Below, one piece after another: positions 8,257 through 17,241 of a DNA stretch of 64,000 nucleotides. A program made the translations under genes and the position numbers. The notes under the pieces are model-generated. The model saw only the letters and a list, made by a program, of their open reading frames with translations. It was not told the DNA's origin and did no database searches. Each line of letters starts with the position of its first letter. The first letter of the stretch is position 1. The stretch is from Perlabentimonas sp046542995 (GTDB lineage Bacteria; Bacteroidota; Bacteroidia; Bacteroidales; Tenuifilaceae), in assembly GCA_046542995.1 (NCBI GenBank), contig JBKHAH010000003.1, positions 18,536 to 82,535 of the forward strand, in the 5' to 3' direction.

Positions 8257-9136
8257 TTCTGTTTTTCCATATTAACCACAGTAACGCACCACCAGCTATC
8301 AAACTTAGCATTCCTAGCTGCCACATATCCGAAACTTCGCCTATTGTTTCAGAATCTTTGGGAATTACCCCCATGCCAATAAAGAAGTATGCAAAGACAG
8401 CCAGCCCGTTGTTTGTGAAATGAACAGCAATGGGCGCCCAAATCGAACCTGTCCATACATAAAGGTATCCAAACATCATACCCAGTAAAAATCTTGGGAA
8501 AAACCCAAGAAACTGCAGGTGAATCGCGCTAAATACTAGCGAAGTGATGATAATTCCCACAAGAACATTTCCAGTTAATCTGCAGAAATATTTTTGAAGA
8601 ACGCTCCTGAAAAGCAGCTCCTCTCCAATGGCAGGCAGAACAGCAACTACAAAAAGGTTCAGAATTAGCGTTCCGGAGTTGTCGGTAATAAGCAGCCTTT
8701 TTATAAGATGCTCAGCCGATTTCTCCATATTAATCATCCATTCTGGCACGGGTATCTCTGCATTTAACGAGCCAATTAAATTAATCCCAGGGATAAACGT
8801 TACCATCATTATAATTGATAGCAGCAGAAGATTGAATGGGATTTTCTTGAATCCAAGAAATTTTGCACTATTGTTTGATGCCAGTAAAGCGATAGCAACT
8901 GAAGGAAATACGAATAAGCCTGCGGTTTGAAACATTTGCATTATTCTCACCGAATGTAAGCCAAGAGCGGTTTCAGTACTAAAGGTTGTAAGCATGTCAG
9001 GATCCCAAGTCCCGGAGAGAATGGCAACTGTTATTATTCCCAATAGTAAAAAAACCAAAAAACCGATACAAGCTAGAAGTAGCGTGAGCATTATCCCTCT
9101 GGCTGCCGACATATCTTTGAAGAGTGAGCGAATCAT
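8207..9136 (-). CDS. CPBP-family intramembrane metalloprotease (CAAX/Abi type)
   Basis: 309 residues from the ATG at 9136 (a frame 13 codons longer starts at 9175). About eight hydrophobic segments. The three CPBP motifs are present: EELLFRSVLQ (EExxxR), FSAIHLQFLGFFPRFLLG (FxxxH) and HFTNN near the end, which supply the glutamate, arginine and histidines of the active site within the membrane. Family members cleave prenylated or other membrane peptides, or act in bacteriocin self-immunity. The substrate here is unknown and no peptide gene lies beside it. The 3' end overlaps the unknown helical gene by 50 bases, convergently. Confidence 0.85.
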   Translation of the reverse strand: MIRSLFKDMSAARGIMLTLLLACIGFLVFLLLGIITVAILSGTWDPDMLTTFSTETALGLHSVRIMQMFQTAGLFVFPSVAIALLASNNSAKFLGFKKIPFNLLLLSIIMMVTFIPGINLIGSLNAEIPVPEWMINMEKSAEHLIKRLLITDNSGTLILNLFVVAVLPAIGEELLFRSVLQKYFCRLTGNVLVGIIITSLVFSAIHLQFLGFFPRFLLGMMFGYLYVWTGSIWAPIAVHFTNNGLAVFAYFFIGMGVIPKDSETIGEVSDMWQLGMLSLIAGGALLWLIWKNRTTHQDLPDPAQASEGL

Positions 9137-9217
9137 TTTTTCCTCAAATATAATCAAGGTTTCATTATATACCATGAGGTTTTTGGTTGTGAATAATATT
9201 ATTTCCTAAACTCTGCC

Positions 9218-9225
9218 TATTTTTG
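9218..9225 (+). promoter_or_regulatory. -7 box before dusB (TATTTTTG)
   Basis: Exact TAnnTTTG match 26 bases before the dusB start codon. The -33 region shows only TTGTG at a poor distance. Confidence 0.45.
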
Positions 9226-9251
9226 TACCCCAATTCTATATAAATTTTAAA

Positions 9252-10268
9252 GTGAAAATAGGTAATATTGATTTAAGTGAAAAGCCTCTCTTCCTGGCTC
9301 CAATGGAGGATGTGACCGACCCTTCCTTCCGCTACCTGTGCAAGCGGTTTGGTGCCGATATGATGTACACTGAGTTTGTTAATTCCGATGGGCTAATCCG
9401 CGATGCTTCTAGCTGCCATTTTAAAATGAACATTTTCGATTATGAACGCCCCATAGGTATTCAGCTGTACGGACATATTATTGAGAGCATGGTGGAGGCT
9501 TGCCGCTTGGCAACAGAAGCCAACCCCGAGGTTATTGACATCAATTTTGGTTGTCCGGTAAAAAAAATTGCCAACCGTGGTGCTGGGTCAGGTATGATGA
9601 AGGATGTTCCCAAGATGGTTGAAATGACCCGCCAGATTGTGAATGCAACAAACTTGCCTGTTACTGTTAAAACCAGGTTGGGGTGGGATGAGCAATCGAA
9701 AAATATTGTAGAGATTGCTGAGCGTCTTCAGGATGTTGGCATACAGGCTCTAACTATTCATGGGCGAACTCGTTCGCAGCTTTACAGGGGGGAGGCTGAT
9801 TGGACGCTAATTGGCGATGTGAAGAACAATCCGAGGATGCATATCCCGATTATTGGTAATGGCGATGTTGATGGTCCGCACAAGGCAGTGGAGATGTTTA
9901 ATAAATATGGGGTTGATGGGGTAATGATTGGGCGAGCTACCTATGGTCGTCCATGGATTTTTAAGGAGATTAAACATTTTATGGAGCATGGTGTTGAAAT
10001 GACACCCTTTACCGTTGAGGAGAAGGTTGATATTGCGATGGAGCACCTCAAAAAATCAATAGAGGTGAAGGGTGAAAGAAGGGGTGTGCTGGAAATGCGG
10101 AGGCATTTTACTTGCTATTTTAAGGGTTTACCAAATTTTAAGCACCTTAGGCTTAAACTTGTTACAACCGATTGCCCTCAGGAGTTGGAGCAACTTCTTT
10201 CGATGGTAGCAGAGCGTTATGCAGGGTTTACGCAGGATCAAAGTATAAATCCTTCACCTTGGTTGTAG
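9252..10268 (+). CDS. dusB: tRNA-dihydrouridine synthase B
   Basis: 338 residues starting at GTG. An FMN enzyme that reduces specific uridines in the tRNA D-loop to dihydrouridine with NADPH. Seen: LAPMEDVTDPSFRYLCKRFG at the N-terminus, INFGCPVKKIANRGAGSG with the catalytic Cys, TVKTRLGWD, LTIHGRTRSQLYRG, IIGNGDV and GVDGVMIGRATYGRPWIF, all in the TIM-barrel order of the family. The C-terminal helical tRNA-binding domain (RRHFTCYFKGLPNFK) is complete. The exporter gene starts 30 bases downstream, possibly on the same transcript. Confidence 0.95.
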   Translation: MKIGNIDLSEKPLFLAPMEDVTDPSFRYLCKRFGADMMYTEFVNSDGLIRDASSCHFKMNIFDYERPIGIQLYGHIIESMVEACRLATEANPEVIDINFGCPVKKIANRGAGSGMMKDVPKMVEMTRQIVNATNLPVTVKTRLGWDEQSKNIVEIAERLQDVGIQALTIHGRTRSQLYRGEADWTLIGDVKNNPRMHIPIIGNGDVDGPHKAVEMFNKYGVDGVMIGRATYGRPWIFKEIKHFMEHGVEMTPFTVEEKVDIAMEHLKKSIEVKGERRGVLEMRRHFTCYFKGLPNFKHLRLKLVTTDCPQELEQLLSMVAERYAGFTQDQSINPSPWL

Positions 10269-10298
10269 TGTGCTTATTACTCAATAAAACAGTTTAAA

Positions 10299-11210
10299 TT
10301 GAAAGAGAATCCCTTAGTTAAATCAACCAACTTTCTGGCAATTATTGCCTGCGTTCTATGGGCGACTGCTTTTGTTGGAATAAAGGTGGGGTTGGAACAT
10401 GCCGATCCATTCCAGTTTGCAGGAATTCGTTTTTTTATATCAGGACTACTTATACTCCCATTCATACCACATCTTAAGGAGAAGCTAAAGGTTGCCAAAA
10501 TGAATTTTGGGAAAATAGTTCTTGTTGGTATAGTCCAGATATTTCTTCAGTATGCCCTTTTTTATAGTGGCATGGACATGGTACCTGGTGCTTTGGGGGC
10601 TATGATAATTGGCTCAGGTCCTTTGTTTATTGCTGTTACTGCGCATTTTGTTCTAAAGAGCGATAAAATATCGGGCAGAAAATTGTTTAGTATTTTTCTG
10701 GGTTTAATGGGTATTGTTGTAATAAGCTTAGGTAGAAACCAAATGGGTGTGGTGGGTCCTTTGGTGGGTTTCGGTATTTTGATACTAATTGGTAACAATA
10801 TTCTTTCGGGATTTGGTAATATTCTGGTTGCTAGCGATAGAAGGCGAATACCTCCACTTCTACTTAGCTCCTTTTCAATGATAATTGGAGGAGGAATGCT
10901 ATTTGTTATGGGGTTAATTGTTGAAGGCCCCAGCCGGGGTCCGTTTCCCATAGAGTTTTTTGTGGCGTTAGCATGGTTAAGTTTTTTGTCGGCAGCAGCC
11001 ATATCCATTTGGTACACTTTGCTAAAGCGCCCTGGGGTTAAAATATCCACGCTAAATATGTGGAAATTTATTATTCCTGTTTTAGGTGCAGTGTTGAGCT
11101 GGCTGATTTTGCCCGATGAAGAACCCTCGCTTCTGGCAATAATTGGGATGGTGCTGGTGACCGTGGCATTACTTATCTTAAATCTACATGCAAAAAAGCG
11201 CGGCATATAA
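10299..11210 (+). CDS. EamA/DMT-family transporter
   Basis: 303 residues from a TTG start; the next in-frame ATG is far inside the first repeat, so TTG is required. About ten hydrophobic helices in two EamA repeats: the first begins IIACVLWATAFVGIKVG, the second begins near residue 160. Family members export amino acids, nucleobases or other small metabolites across the inner membrane. The substrate is unknown. Thirty bases after dusB. The last codons form half of a GC-rich hairpin that acts as a terminator for the gene on the other strand. Confidence 0.85.
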   Translation: MKENPLVKSTNFLAIIACVLWATAFVGIKVGLEHADPFQFAGIRFFISGLLILPFIPHLKEKLKVAKMNFGKIVLVGIVQIFLQYALFYSGMDMVPGALGAMIIGSGPLFIAVTAHFVLKSDKISGRKLFSIFLGLMGIVVISLGRNQMGVVGPLVGFGILILIGNNILSGFGNILVASDRRRIPPLLLSSFSMIIGGGMLFVMGLIVEGPSRGPFPIEFFVALAWLSFLSAAAISIWYTLLKRPGVKISTLNMWKFIIPVLGAVLSWLILPDEEPSLLAIIGMVLVTVALLILNLHAKKRGI

Positions 11211-11217
11211 CCGCGCT
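11192..11217 (-). terminator. Rho-independent terminator of the TPR gene
   Basis: On the minus strand a 7-bp GC-rich stem (AGCGCGG / CCGCGCT, 7-base loop) is followed by six T. It lies 27 bases beyond the TPR gene stop and overlaps the end of the EamA gene on the plus strand. Confidence 0.75.
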
Positions 11218-11244
11218 AGCGAACTCAATTTATGTTGTCTCTTG

Positions 11245-12498
11245 CTATTCGTTTATCTGCACCTGGCTACGGCAGTACATCTTCAGCATTGGCTCTGCCT
11301 GTTTGTAACCAAGGTCAAGCGCTTTCTGAAAATCTTCACATGCACCCTCAGTATCTCTAGTATTCATTCTTGAAATGCCCCTGTTGTAGTACGCCTCAGC
11401 ATTTCTGGAGTCCCTTTTAATAATATAATCGTAGTCGGGCAGCGCCTCTTTGTGCATCCCCAGTATGGCTTTCGATACCGCTCTGTTGTAGTAGGCCTGA
11501 GCAAATTCCTTATCAAGTTCAATTACCTTGTCAAAGTCCTTAATTGAACCTGCATAGTCTGTTGATAGGGCCTTTGTAATTCCCCTCCCGTAATAGGCGC
11601 GTTTGTACTCGGGATTTAGTTCAATAGCTTTCGTAAAATCTTTAATCGATTGATTGTGCTTATTGATTTTCAGGTATGCACCACCACGGGCACCATAGGC
11701 CAGTGCATAGTCAGAATCTAGTTTTAGCGCCTTATTGTACATTTCTATGGATTCGTCGGTTTTGTTAAGGTTGTGCTTTGCTTGTCCCAACTGGTAGTAT
11801 AGCTCCTTGTCATTCTCATCAATATCAGCGGCCATTGCTAAATCGCTTTCTGCTCCCTTGTAATCCTGAATTTTAAGTTTAAACATTCCTCTTTGCTTGT
11901 ATGCTGTAGATGTGGCTTCCGATCCTTCAATCATCTTGTCATAGTCATCAATAGCACCCATAAAATCGTCAAGATGCGCACGGGTTTCACCACGGCTATA
12001 AAAAGCTTCAAGATTCGAACCATCCAGCTCAATGCTTCGGTTGTAATCCTCAATGGCCTCGTCGTACTTATGCTGAGATGCTTTAAGCAGCCCTCTTTGG
12101 AAAAATGCCTGGGCATTGGAGTCGTTAAGCGCGATTGCCTTATTAAAATCGTCCATCGATTTTTCCAGTGCTTTTAACTTCCTGTTTGTGGTGCCTCGAT
12201 TTAGGAAAAAGTCTGAAATGGTATCGTTTATGCTAATTGCCTTATTAAAGTCAGTAAGTGCAAGAGAATCCTTGCCTAAAGCATCGTATGCCAAACCGCG
12301 TGCATGGTAAAAAGCTGCTGGTTTCTTATTAAACTTAATGGCTCGTGTAAACTTTTCAGCAGCTAACTCATACCTGGCCGAATCTGCAAGTTCAAGTCCT
12401 GTCTCATACGATTTTTGGGCAAAATGGGGGCGGAGAAGGAAGAATGCTCCGCCTGCAATAATAAGTAAGAGAAGAAGTGCTATTGCTGCTTTTTTCAT
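11245..12498 (-). CDS. Membrane-anchored tetratricopeptide repeat protein
   Basis: 417 residues from the ATG at 12498; an upstream TTG frame is rejected because the ATG directly precedes a clear hydrophobic segment (KKAAIALLLLLIIAGG). After this signal anchor come about eleven TPR repeats of 34 residues, with the recurring pattern AYYNRG...A..DF.KAIEL (for example AYYGRGITKALSTDYAGSIK). Such solenoids bind protein partners; here the repeats face the periplasm. There is no enzyme domain. Single gene, ended by the hairpin at 11192-11217. Confidence 0.85.
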   Translation of the reverse strand: MKKAAIALLLLLIIAGGAFFLLRPHFAQKSYETGLELADSARYELAAEKFTRAIKFNKKPAAFYHARGLAYDALGKDSLALTDFNKAISINDTISDFFLNRGTTNRKLKALEKSMDDFNKAIALNDSNAQAFFQRGLLKASQHKYDEAIEDYNRSIELDGSNLEAFYSRGETRAHLDDFMGAIDDYDKMIEGSEATSTAYKQRGMFKLKIQDYKGAESDLAMAADIDENDKELYYQLGQAKHNLNKTDESIEMYNKALKLDSDYALAYGARGGAYLKINKHNQSIKDFTKAIELNPEYKRAYYGRGITKALSTDYAGSIKDFDKVIELDKEFAQAYYNRAVSKAILGMHKEALPDYDYIIKRDSRNAEAYYNRGISRMNTRDTEGACEDFQKALDLGYKQAEPMLKMYCRSQVQINE

Positions 12499-12783
12499 AG
12501 GGTATATCTTTTGTGTTAATGTACAAAGATATATATTTTTCCTGCTCAATGAGTATGTAGCAATTTTTTTTGGGCGGAATGGTGTTATAAAAGATAAAGC
12601 AAATACGCTTGGTTGCTTCAACCTTTATGTTTCTAAAAACATGGAGAACTGCTCAGTGCCCACCTCAGCGTCTGGTTTCGCCTGCCCGACTGCTGCGGTC
12701 ATGTGTGGGGAGAGCAGGAAGGTAGCCAATCAATCCCCCGATGGTTATCGGAGCAACCAATCAATCAACCAGAACAGCTTGCA
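12499..12783. other. Intergenic region with a GC-rich block, a hairpin and a direct repeat
   Basis: 285 bases between the TPR gene and frdB. The half next to the TPR gene is AT-rich. From about 12650 to 12727 the sequence is clearly richer in G+C than its surroundings. Beyond this, CCGAT-GGTT-ATCGG (12738-12751) forms a small hairpin flanked by two copies of CCAATCAATC (12726-12735 and 12757-12766). A second small hairpin, ATGTTT/AAACAT, lies at 12627-12642. No convincing reading frame or known RNA was recognised. Confidence 0.5.
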
Positions 12784-13527
12784 TTAATCCCCAATTTTTG
12801 CGCTAAAAAACTCCCTGTTCAACCTAGCAATATGCGATATTGATATGCCCTTAGGGCATTCAGCTTCGCAAGCGCGCGTGTTAGTACAGCTGCCAAAGCC
12901 CAATTCGTCCATCTTGGCAACCATGTTTTTAACTCGCACCTTGCTCTCAACCCTGCCCTGTGGGTAAAGAGCCAATTGTGAAACCTTGGCTGCAATAAAT
13001 AGCATTGCCGATGAGTTTTTACAGGCTGCCACGCAGGCACCACAACCTATACACGATGCAGCATCGAAGGCATCATCGGCATGAGGCTTAGGAACGGGGA
13101 TAGCGTTTGAGTCGCCTGCCTGTCCAGCATTTACTGAGACGAAACCGCCAGCTTGCATTATTTTATCGAAGGCGTTGCGCTCTACAATTAAATCTTTAAT
13201 TACAGGGAACGATGCAGCTCTCCATGGTTCAACCGTTATGGTTTCATTATCATTAAATTCTCGCATGTGTAGTTCGCAAGTGGTTGTTTTACTCATTACA
13301 CCATGAGGTCGTCCGTTTATGTATAGTCCGCAGCAACCACAAATTCCTTCCCTGCAGTCGTGCTCGTAGGCAACGGGTTCTTTCCCTTCAGTAATTAGCT
13401 GGCTATTCAGGTAGTCGAGCATCTCGAGGAACGACATTTCGGGCGAAACGTTAATCAACGAGTAGGTTTCAAATTTACCCTTTGATTTTGGATTTTTCTG
13501 CCTCCATATTTTTAGCTTAACGTTCAT
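12784..13527 (-). CDS. frdB: Fumarate reductase/succinate dehydrogenase iron-sulfur subunit
   Basis: 247 residues. It carries electrons between the flavoprotein and the membrane quinone pool. Cluster ligands are all visible: the [2Fe-2S] set CREGICGCCG with a later TTTCEL, the [4Fe-4S] set CIGCGACVAACKN, and the [3Fe-4S] set with CTNTRACEAECPKG, in the expected order. Third gene of a three-gene operon, 34 bases after frdA. Bacteroidota commonly use this enzyme as fumarate reductase in anaerobic respiration; direction cannot be told from sequence, so sdhB is an equal name. Confidence 0.94.
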   Translation of the reverse strand: MNVKLKIWRQKNPKSKGKFETYSLINVSPEMSFLEMLDYLNSQLITEGKEPVAYEHDCREGICGCCGLYINGRPHGVMSKTTTCELHMREFNDNETITVEPWRAASFPVIKDLIVERNAFDKIMQAGGFVSVNAGQAGDSNAIPVPKPHADDAFDAASCIGCGACVAACKNSSAMLFIAAKVSQLALYPQGRVESKVRVKNMVAKMDELGFGSCTNTRACEAECPKGISISHIARLNREFFSAKIGD

Positions 13528-13561
13528 CTTATTCTGTTGTTAAGTTATAATTCGGTTAGTT

Positions 13562-15481
13562 TTACTTGTAGCTTCGTACCTGAACTTTAACAAATTCATA
13601 GTTAAGTTCCTCCTTGTGGAGTTGAGGTTCGTTCTTTGGACCTTTATATTCCCAGGCTGCTACGTAGGAGAAGTTTTCATCGTCCCGCATGGCTTCACCA
13701 TTCTCAGTCTGGCTTTCTTCTCTGAAATGTGCACCGCAGCTCTCTTTACGATTTAGGGCATCGGCACAAAGCAGCTTCGCCATCTCAAAATAATCGGCAA
13801 CCCTGCTGGCTTTTTCTAGCTCTTGGTTCAGGTCTTCGTTGGAGCCGGTAACCCTAACATCTTTCCAGAATTCTTGCTCAAGTTCATCTATAAGTGTGAG
13901 AGCATTTTTTAATCCCTCTTCGTTTCTGTACATTCCGCAAAAATCCCACATTATTTTACCCAATCTTTTATGGAATGATGTAACGGTTTTTGTACCGTTA
14001 ATGGCAAGAAGTTTTTCAATCCTTTCTTTTGCCTGCTTTTCAGCCTCATCAAACTCAGGAGTATCTGTGGGTATTTTTCCCGTTTTAATATCATCGGCAA
14101 GATAATCGGAGATAGTATTGGGTAGGATAAAGTAGCCATCTCCAGCACACTGCATTAGCGAGCTGGCACCAAGCCTGTTAGCACCATGGTCAGAGAAGTT
14201 TGACTCACCTATAGCGTATAGGCCGGGTATGGTGGTCATAAGGTTGTAGTCAACCCAAAGTCCACCCATGGTGTAGTGTCCTGCAGGGTAAATCCGCATT
14301 GGTCGTTCGTATGGTGACTCTCCAGTAATCTTCTCATACATCTCAAAAAGATTGCTATACTTATCTTCTATTGCTTTTTTCCCCTGTTTTTGAATGGCAT
14401 CGCGAAAATCGAGGTAAACGGAGAGCCCAGAATCACCTACGCCGTATCCTGCATCGCATCTTTCTTTGGCTGCACGGGAAGCAACATCGCGAGGAACAAG
14501 ATTGCCAAATGCCGGATATCTGCGCTCTAGGTAGTAGTCGCGTTCTTCATCGGGTATCTCGTTGGCCTTCCTTTTATCACCTTTAGTTTTTGGTACCCAA
14601 ACTCTGCCATCGTTCCTAAGGGATTCGCTCATTAGGGTGAGTTTGCTTTGAAAATCGTTAAGCACAGGGATAGAGGTAGGGTGAATTTGTATAAAGCTTG
14701 GATTTGCGAAGTAGGCCCCACGCTTGTAAGCTTTCCATGCAGCTGAGCCGTTAGAGTTAACAGCTAAAGTGGAGAGGAAGTATATGGTTCCATAGCCACC
14801 GGTTGCTAGCACCACTGCATGAGCAGAGTGGCGTTCAATTTCACCAGTAATTAAATTTCGAACTACAATTCCTCGCGCTTTGCCGTCAACTATTACTATG
14901 TCCAGCATCTCGCGGCGGGTAAACATGGTTACTTTGCCTTTTTGCATTTGACGAACCAAAGCGCTATATCCTCCTAACAGGCATTGTTGACCGGTTTGCC
15001 CCTTTGCGTAGAAGGTGCGGCTTACCTGAACGCCTCCAAAGGAGCGATTATCAAGAAGTCCGCCATAATCGCGGGCAAAAGGAACGCCCATGGCTGTGTA
15101 ATGGTCGATAACGGCATTGCTAACCTCGGCGGCACGATAAACATTGGCCTCGCGGGCTCGGTAGTCGCCACCCTTAATCATATCGTAAAAAAGGCGGTAA
15201 ACGCTATCGTTATCATTCTTGTAGTTTTTTGCAGCATTAATCCCTCCCTGTGCCGCAACGGAATGCGCCCGGCGTGGTGTATCCTGATAGCAGAATACTT
15301 TAACATTGTAGCCAAGCTCCCCAAGTGTTGAGGCGGCACCAGAGCCAGCAAGGCCAGTTCCCACAACAATAACATCAAGCTTCTTTTTGTTTGCTGCATT
15401 AACCAGCCTAATGGAGTTTTTATGTTTCGACCACTTTTCTGTTAAGGGGCCTTCAGGTATTTTTGCGTTTAGCTTGCTCAT
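13562..15481 (-). CDS. frdA: Fumarate reductase/succinate dehydrogenase flavoprotein subunit
   Basis: 639 residues from the ATG at 15481; the upstream TTG at 15499 is less likely. Catalytic subunit with covalent FAD that interconverts fumarate and succinate. Seen: the Rossmann motif VIVVGTGLAGSGAASTLGEL, HSVAAQGGINAAKNY with the FAD-linking His, QIHPTSIP, RDVASRA with the active-site Arg region, and the C-terminal HFREESQT with YKGPKNEPQLH. The length of about 640 and the YAKGQTGQQ block match the Bacteroidota/epsilon-type B enzyme. Sits between the cytochrome b gene (59 bases upstream) and frdB. Confidence 0.95.
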   Translation of the reverse strand: MSKLNAKIPEGPLTEKWSKHKNSIRLVNAANKKKLDVIVVGTGLAGSGAASTLGELGYNVKVFCYQDTPRRAHSVAAQGGINAAKNYKNDNDSVYRLFYDMIKGGDYRAREANVYRAAEVSNAVIDHYTAMGVPFARDYGGLLDNRSFGGVQVSRTFYAKGQTGQQCLLGGYSALVRQMQKGKVTMFTRREMLDIVIVDGKARGIVVRNLITGEIERHSAHAVVLATGGYGTIYFLSTLAVNSNGSAAWKAYKRGAYFANPSFIQIHPTSIPVLNDFQSKLTLMSESLRNDGRVWVPKTKGDKRKANEIPDEERDYYLERRYPAFGNLVPRDVASRAAKERCDAGYGVGDSGLSVYLDFRDAIQKQGKKAIEDKYSNLFEMYEKITGESPYERPMRIYPAGHYTMGGLWVDYNLMTTIPGLYAIGESNFSDHGANRLGASSLMQCAGDGYFILPNTISDYLADDIKTGKIPTDTPEFDEAEKQAKERIEKLLAINGTKTVTSFHKRLGKIMWDFCGMYRNEEGLKNALTLIDELEQEFWKDVRVTGSNEDLNQELEKASRVADYFEMAKLLCADALNRKESCGAHFREESQTENGEAMRDDENFSYVAAWEYKGPKNEPQLHKEELNYEFVKVQVRSYK

Positions 15482-15540
15482 TTTATAGTAATTTTTCAAT
15501 TATTAATGTAGGATTAATGTTTAAATCAAATATCCCGAAA

Positions 15541-16212
15541 TCAATAAAAAAGCCAGAAGTATAGTGGGATAATTGTAAATCCTACAGCAATTATTACTGC
15601 ATAGATATATGATATTGCCTGTATTCTTGGTATCCACTTTTGGTTATTAAAACCAATGGTTTGAAATGCGCTCCAAAACCCATGGGAGAGGTGAAGTCCC
15701 AGTAGAATTGCTGAAACTATATAGATAACATTGTACCACCAGTAATCAACAAAAAATTGAGACACTAAAAGGTACGAATTATGCATCTGCACACCATCGT
15801 AGGTAATGTAAGGAACATCTCCAAACCTTAACTTTAAGAAAAAGTTTATTAGATGGAGAACAAGGAAGACCAGAATAACAAAACCGAGGATATACATGTT
15901 TCGCGATGACCAGGTTGTTAATTCGTTTGATCCGCTTTTTGCATATCTTATCGGGCGGGTTCTCCTGTTTTTAAGGGTTAGGAATGTTGCATAAAAAATA
16001 TGGAAAACAAAGCCAAACGCCAGAAGGTACTCAACTATTTTTAGGACAGGGGTAGTAACCAGCGTGTGCGCAGCCTTATTGTAAAGTTCTCCGTCACCTA
16101 TAAGTAGCAACAGGTTGGTTGCTAAATGAACCAATAAAAAGAGCATAAGGAAAAGACCTGTTATGCTCATTATTAACTTTTTACCTAATGATGAACTGAA
16201 AATTCCAATCAT
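15541..16212 (-). CDS. frdC: Fumarate reductase/succinate dehydrogenase cytochrome b subunit
   Basis: 223 residues, five hydrophobic segments. Membrane anchor and quinone site of the complex. Histidines in or next to the helices (LLVHLATNL, GFVFHIFYATF, LVLHLINFF, LGLHLSHGFWSAFQ) fit the di-heme type B anchor in one polypeptide, as in Wolinella and Bacteroides, with no separate SdhD. First gene of the operon. The 108 bases upstream hold a plus-strand promoter-like sequence, but I could not find an equally good minus-strand promoter for the operon. Confidence 0.92.
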   Translation of the reverse strand: MIGIFSSSLGKKLIMSITGLFLMLFLLVHLATNLLLLIGDGELYNKAAHTLVTTPVLKIVEYLLAFGFVFHIFYATFLTLKNRRTRPIRYAKSGSNELTTWSSRNMYILGFVILVFLVLHLINFFLKLRFGDVPYITYDGVQMHNSYLLVSQFFVDYWWYNVIYIVSAILLGLHLSHGFWSAFQTIGFNNQKWIPRIQAISYIYAVIIAVGFTIIPLYFWLFY

Positions 16213-16230
16213 GGATTCGGGTTTTGAGGT

Positions 16231-16260
16231 TTTGTGTTCAAGTTAAAGAATTTACCTTTG
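16231..16260 (+). promoter_or_regulatory. Orphan plus-strand promoter-like sequence (TTTG-N18-TACCTTTG)
   Basis: TTTG at 16231-16234 and an exact -7 box TACCTTTG at 16253-16260, 18 bases apart. No plus-strand gene lies downstream; transcription would run into the 3' end of the unknown gene at 16321-17037 on the antisense strand. Confidence 0.4.
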
Positions 16261-16320
16261 TCTTGAATATTTTTTAAGGAAAAAATAGGGTGTTCTATAG
16301 CATGTTGATTGTCGATTTGC

Positions 16321-17037
16321 TTATGAAGGCTCGCATAGGAGTTTTAGGTACCTGTCCTTTATCGATTTAAGGTTATCTTTTGTAAGGTTCTCTCTATAAA
16401 TCCTAATCATATCAATAATTCCGTTGTTTTGAAAAACGTATGCAGAGGCTGCATCGAAATAGAGAAGACCGGTTTCATATTTAACTTCGGTGGTTAGCTT
16501 CTTGAAATCTTCCCAATTAATATAATCTGGCAAAGCAAAGTAACCTAGATTTGGCTGATTGCTCTCCATAAACATTCCTTCACCAACAGGTATAAAACTA
16601 AAGAAGCGTCTTAGTTTTATTATTGCCATTTCGTGTTGAAATGTTCTGGATTTTTTCTTGAAAGTAATGCCTTCTTCTAAATATTTTTCTTGTAGCAAGG
16701 CGATATGGCTGTAGTTTTGAATATCAAGGAATCGGATTACATAGCATGTTTGGTTAAATATGGTTATGCTGCCCGTAACGCAATCAATTTTAAACTTAAC
16801 TTTCTTTTGTACGTTAGTAGTTGCGCGCATTAAAAATTCTAGAGAGAAATATTTGTCAAGAATAAAGTAAGTCATGTGAGGTTTTGAGGTGTGTGGAGCC
16901 TCGTTATAATATCCAAAGTAGGGTGAGTCTGCTTCAAATACACAAGTGTTTTTTAGGATGATATCATTATCTACACATGAAAGGGGCTCTTCTTTGATGA
17001 TGCCGCCGTATCGTTCAATAGTTGGTTGGCTGCCCAT
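16321..17037 (-). CDS. Protein of unknown function
   Basis: 238 residues from the ATG at 17037 (the frame is open 19 codons further, to 17094, with a less plausible start). No family is recognised. Soluble, no signal peptide, rich in aromatic residues; mixed alpha/beta by eye. Features include SPYFGYYNEAPHTSKPHMTY near residue 40, a repeated YFxLE/YFxLP pattern, and a helical C-terminus (NLTKDNLKSIKDRYLKLL). Codon use is like the neighbours. The gene stands alone between the frd operon and the S41 protease gene. A plus-strand promoter-like signal points at its 3' end. Confidence 0.6.
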   Translation of the reverse strand: MGSQPTIERYGGIIKEEPLSCVDNDIILKNTCVFEADSPYFGYYNEAPHTSKPHMTYFILDKYFSLEFLMRATTNVQKKVKFKIDCVTGSITIFNQTCYVIRFLDIQNYSHIALLQEKYLEEGITFKKKSRTFQHEMAIIKLRRFFSFIPVGEGMFMESNQPNLGYFALPDYINWEDFKKLTTEVKYETGLLYFDAASAYVFQNNGIIDMIRIYRENLTKDNLKSIKDRYLKLLCEPS

Positions 17038-17199
17038 GGAGTAATATTTTATTGTATAGTATTCAAATATACAATAAAAAATGGTACGTTTCAATTCTTT
17101 ATTGTGATCGTTAGATTGCTAATTATTGAAAACAATAGAAAGAAAAGGCTGGTGTATAGTCTTTTTACCAGAATTTTTTAAATTGTTGGTGTAACGATT

Positions 17200-17220
17200 A
17201 AAAAGCCAAAAGAAGCTGGC
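17200..17220 (-). terminator. Possible terminator after the S41 protease gene
   Basis: On the minus strand GCCA-(8)-TGGC is followed by TTTTT, starting 22 bases past the protease stop. The stem is only four pairs, so it is weak. Confidence 0.35.
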
Positions 17221-17241
17221 AGTAGCCCCCATTCTTAAAAA

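Noticed and set aside
8207..9136. CPBP protease as part of a bacteriocin or abortive infection locus
   Set aside because: No small peptide gene, transporter or toxin lies beside it, so only the protease family is called.
10562..11206. Long minus-strand frame of 214 codons
   Set aside because: It lies wholly inside the EamA transporter gene, is low in typical protein composition (rich in Pro, Ile, Ser) and has no family resemblance; a shadow frame.
12338..12787. Plus-strand frame of 149 codons covering the GC-rich gap
   Set aside because: Its first part is antisense to the TPR gene signal region and the rest shows no conserved features; not supported as a gene.
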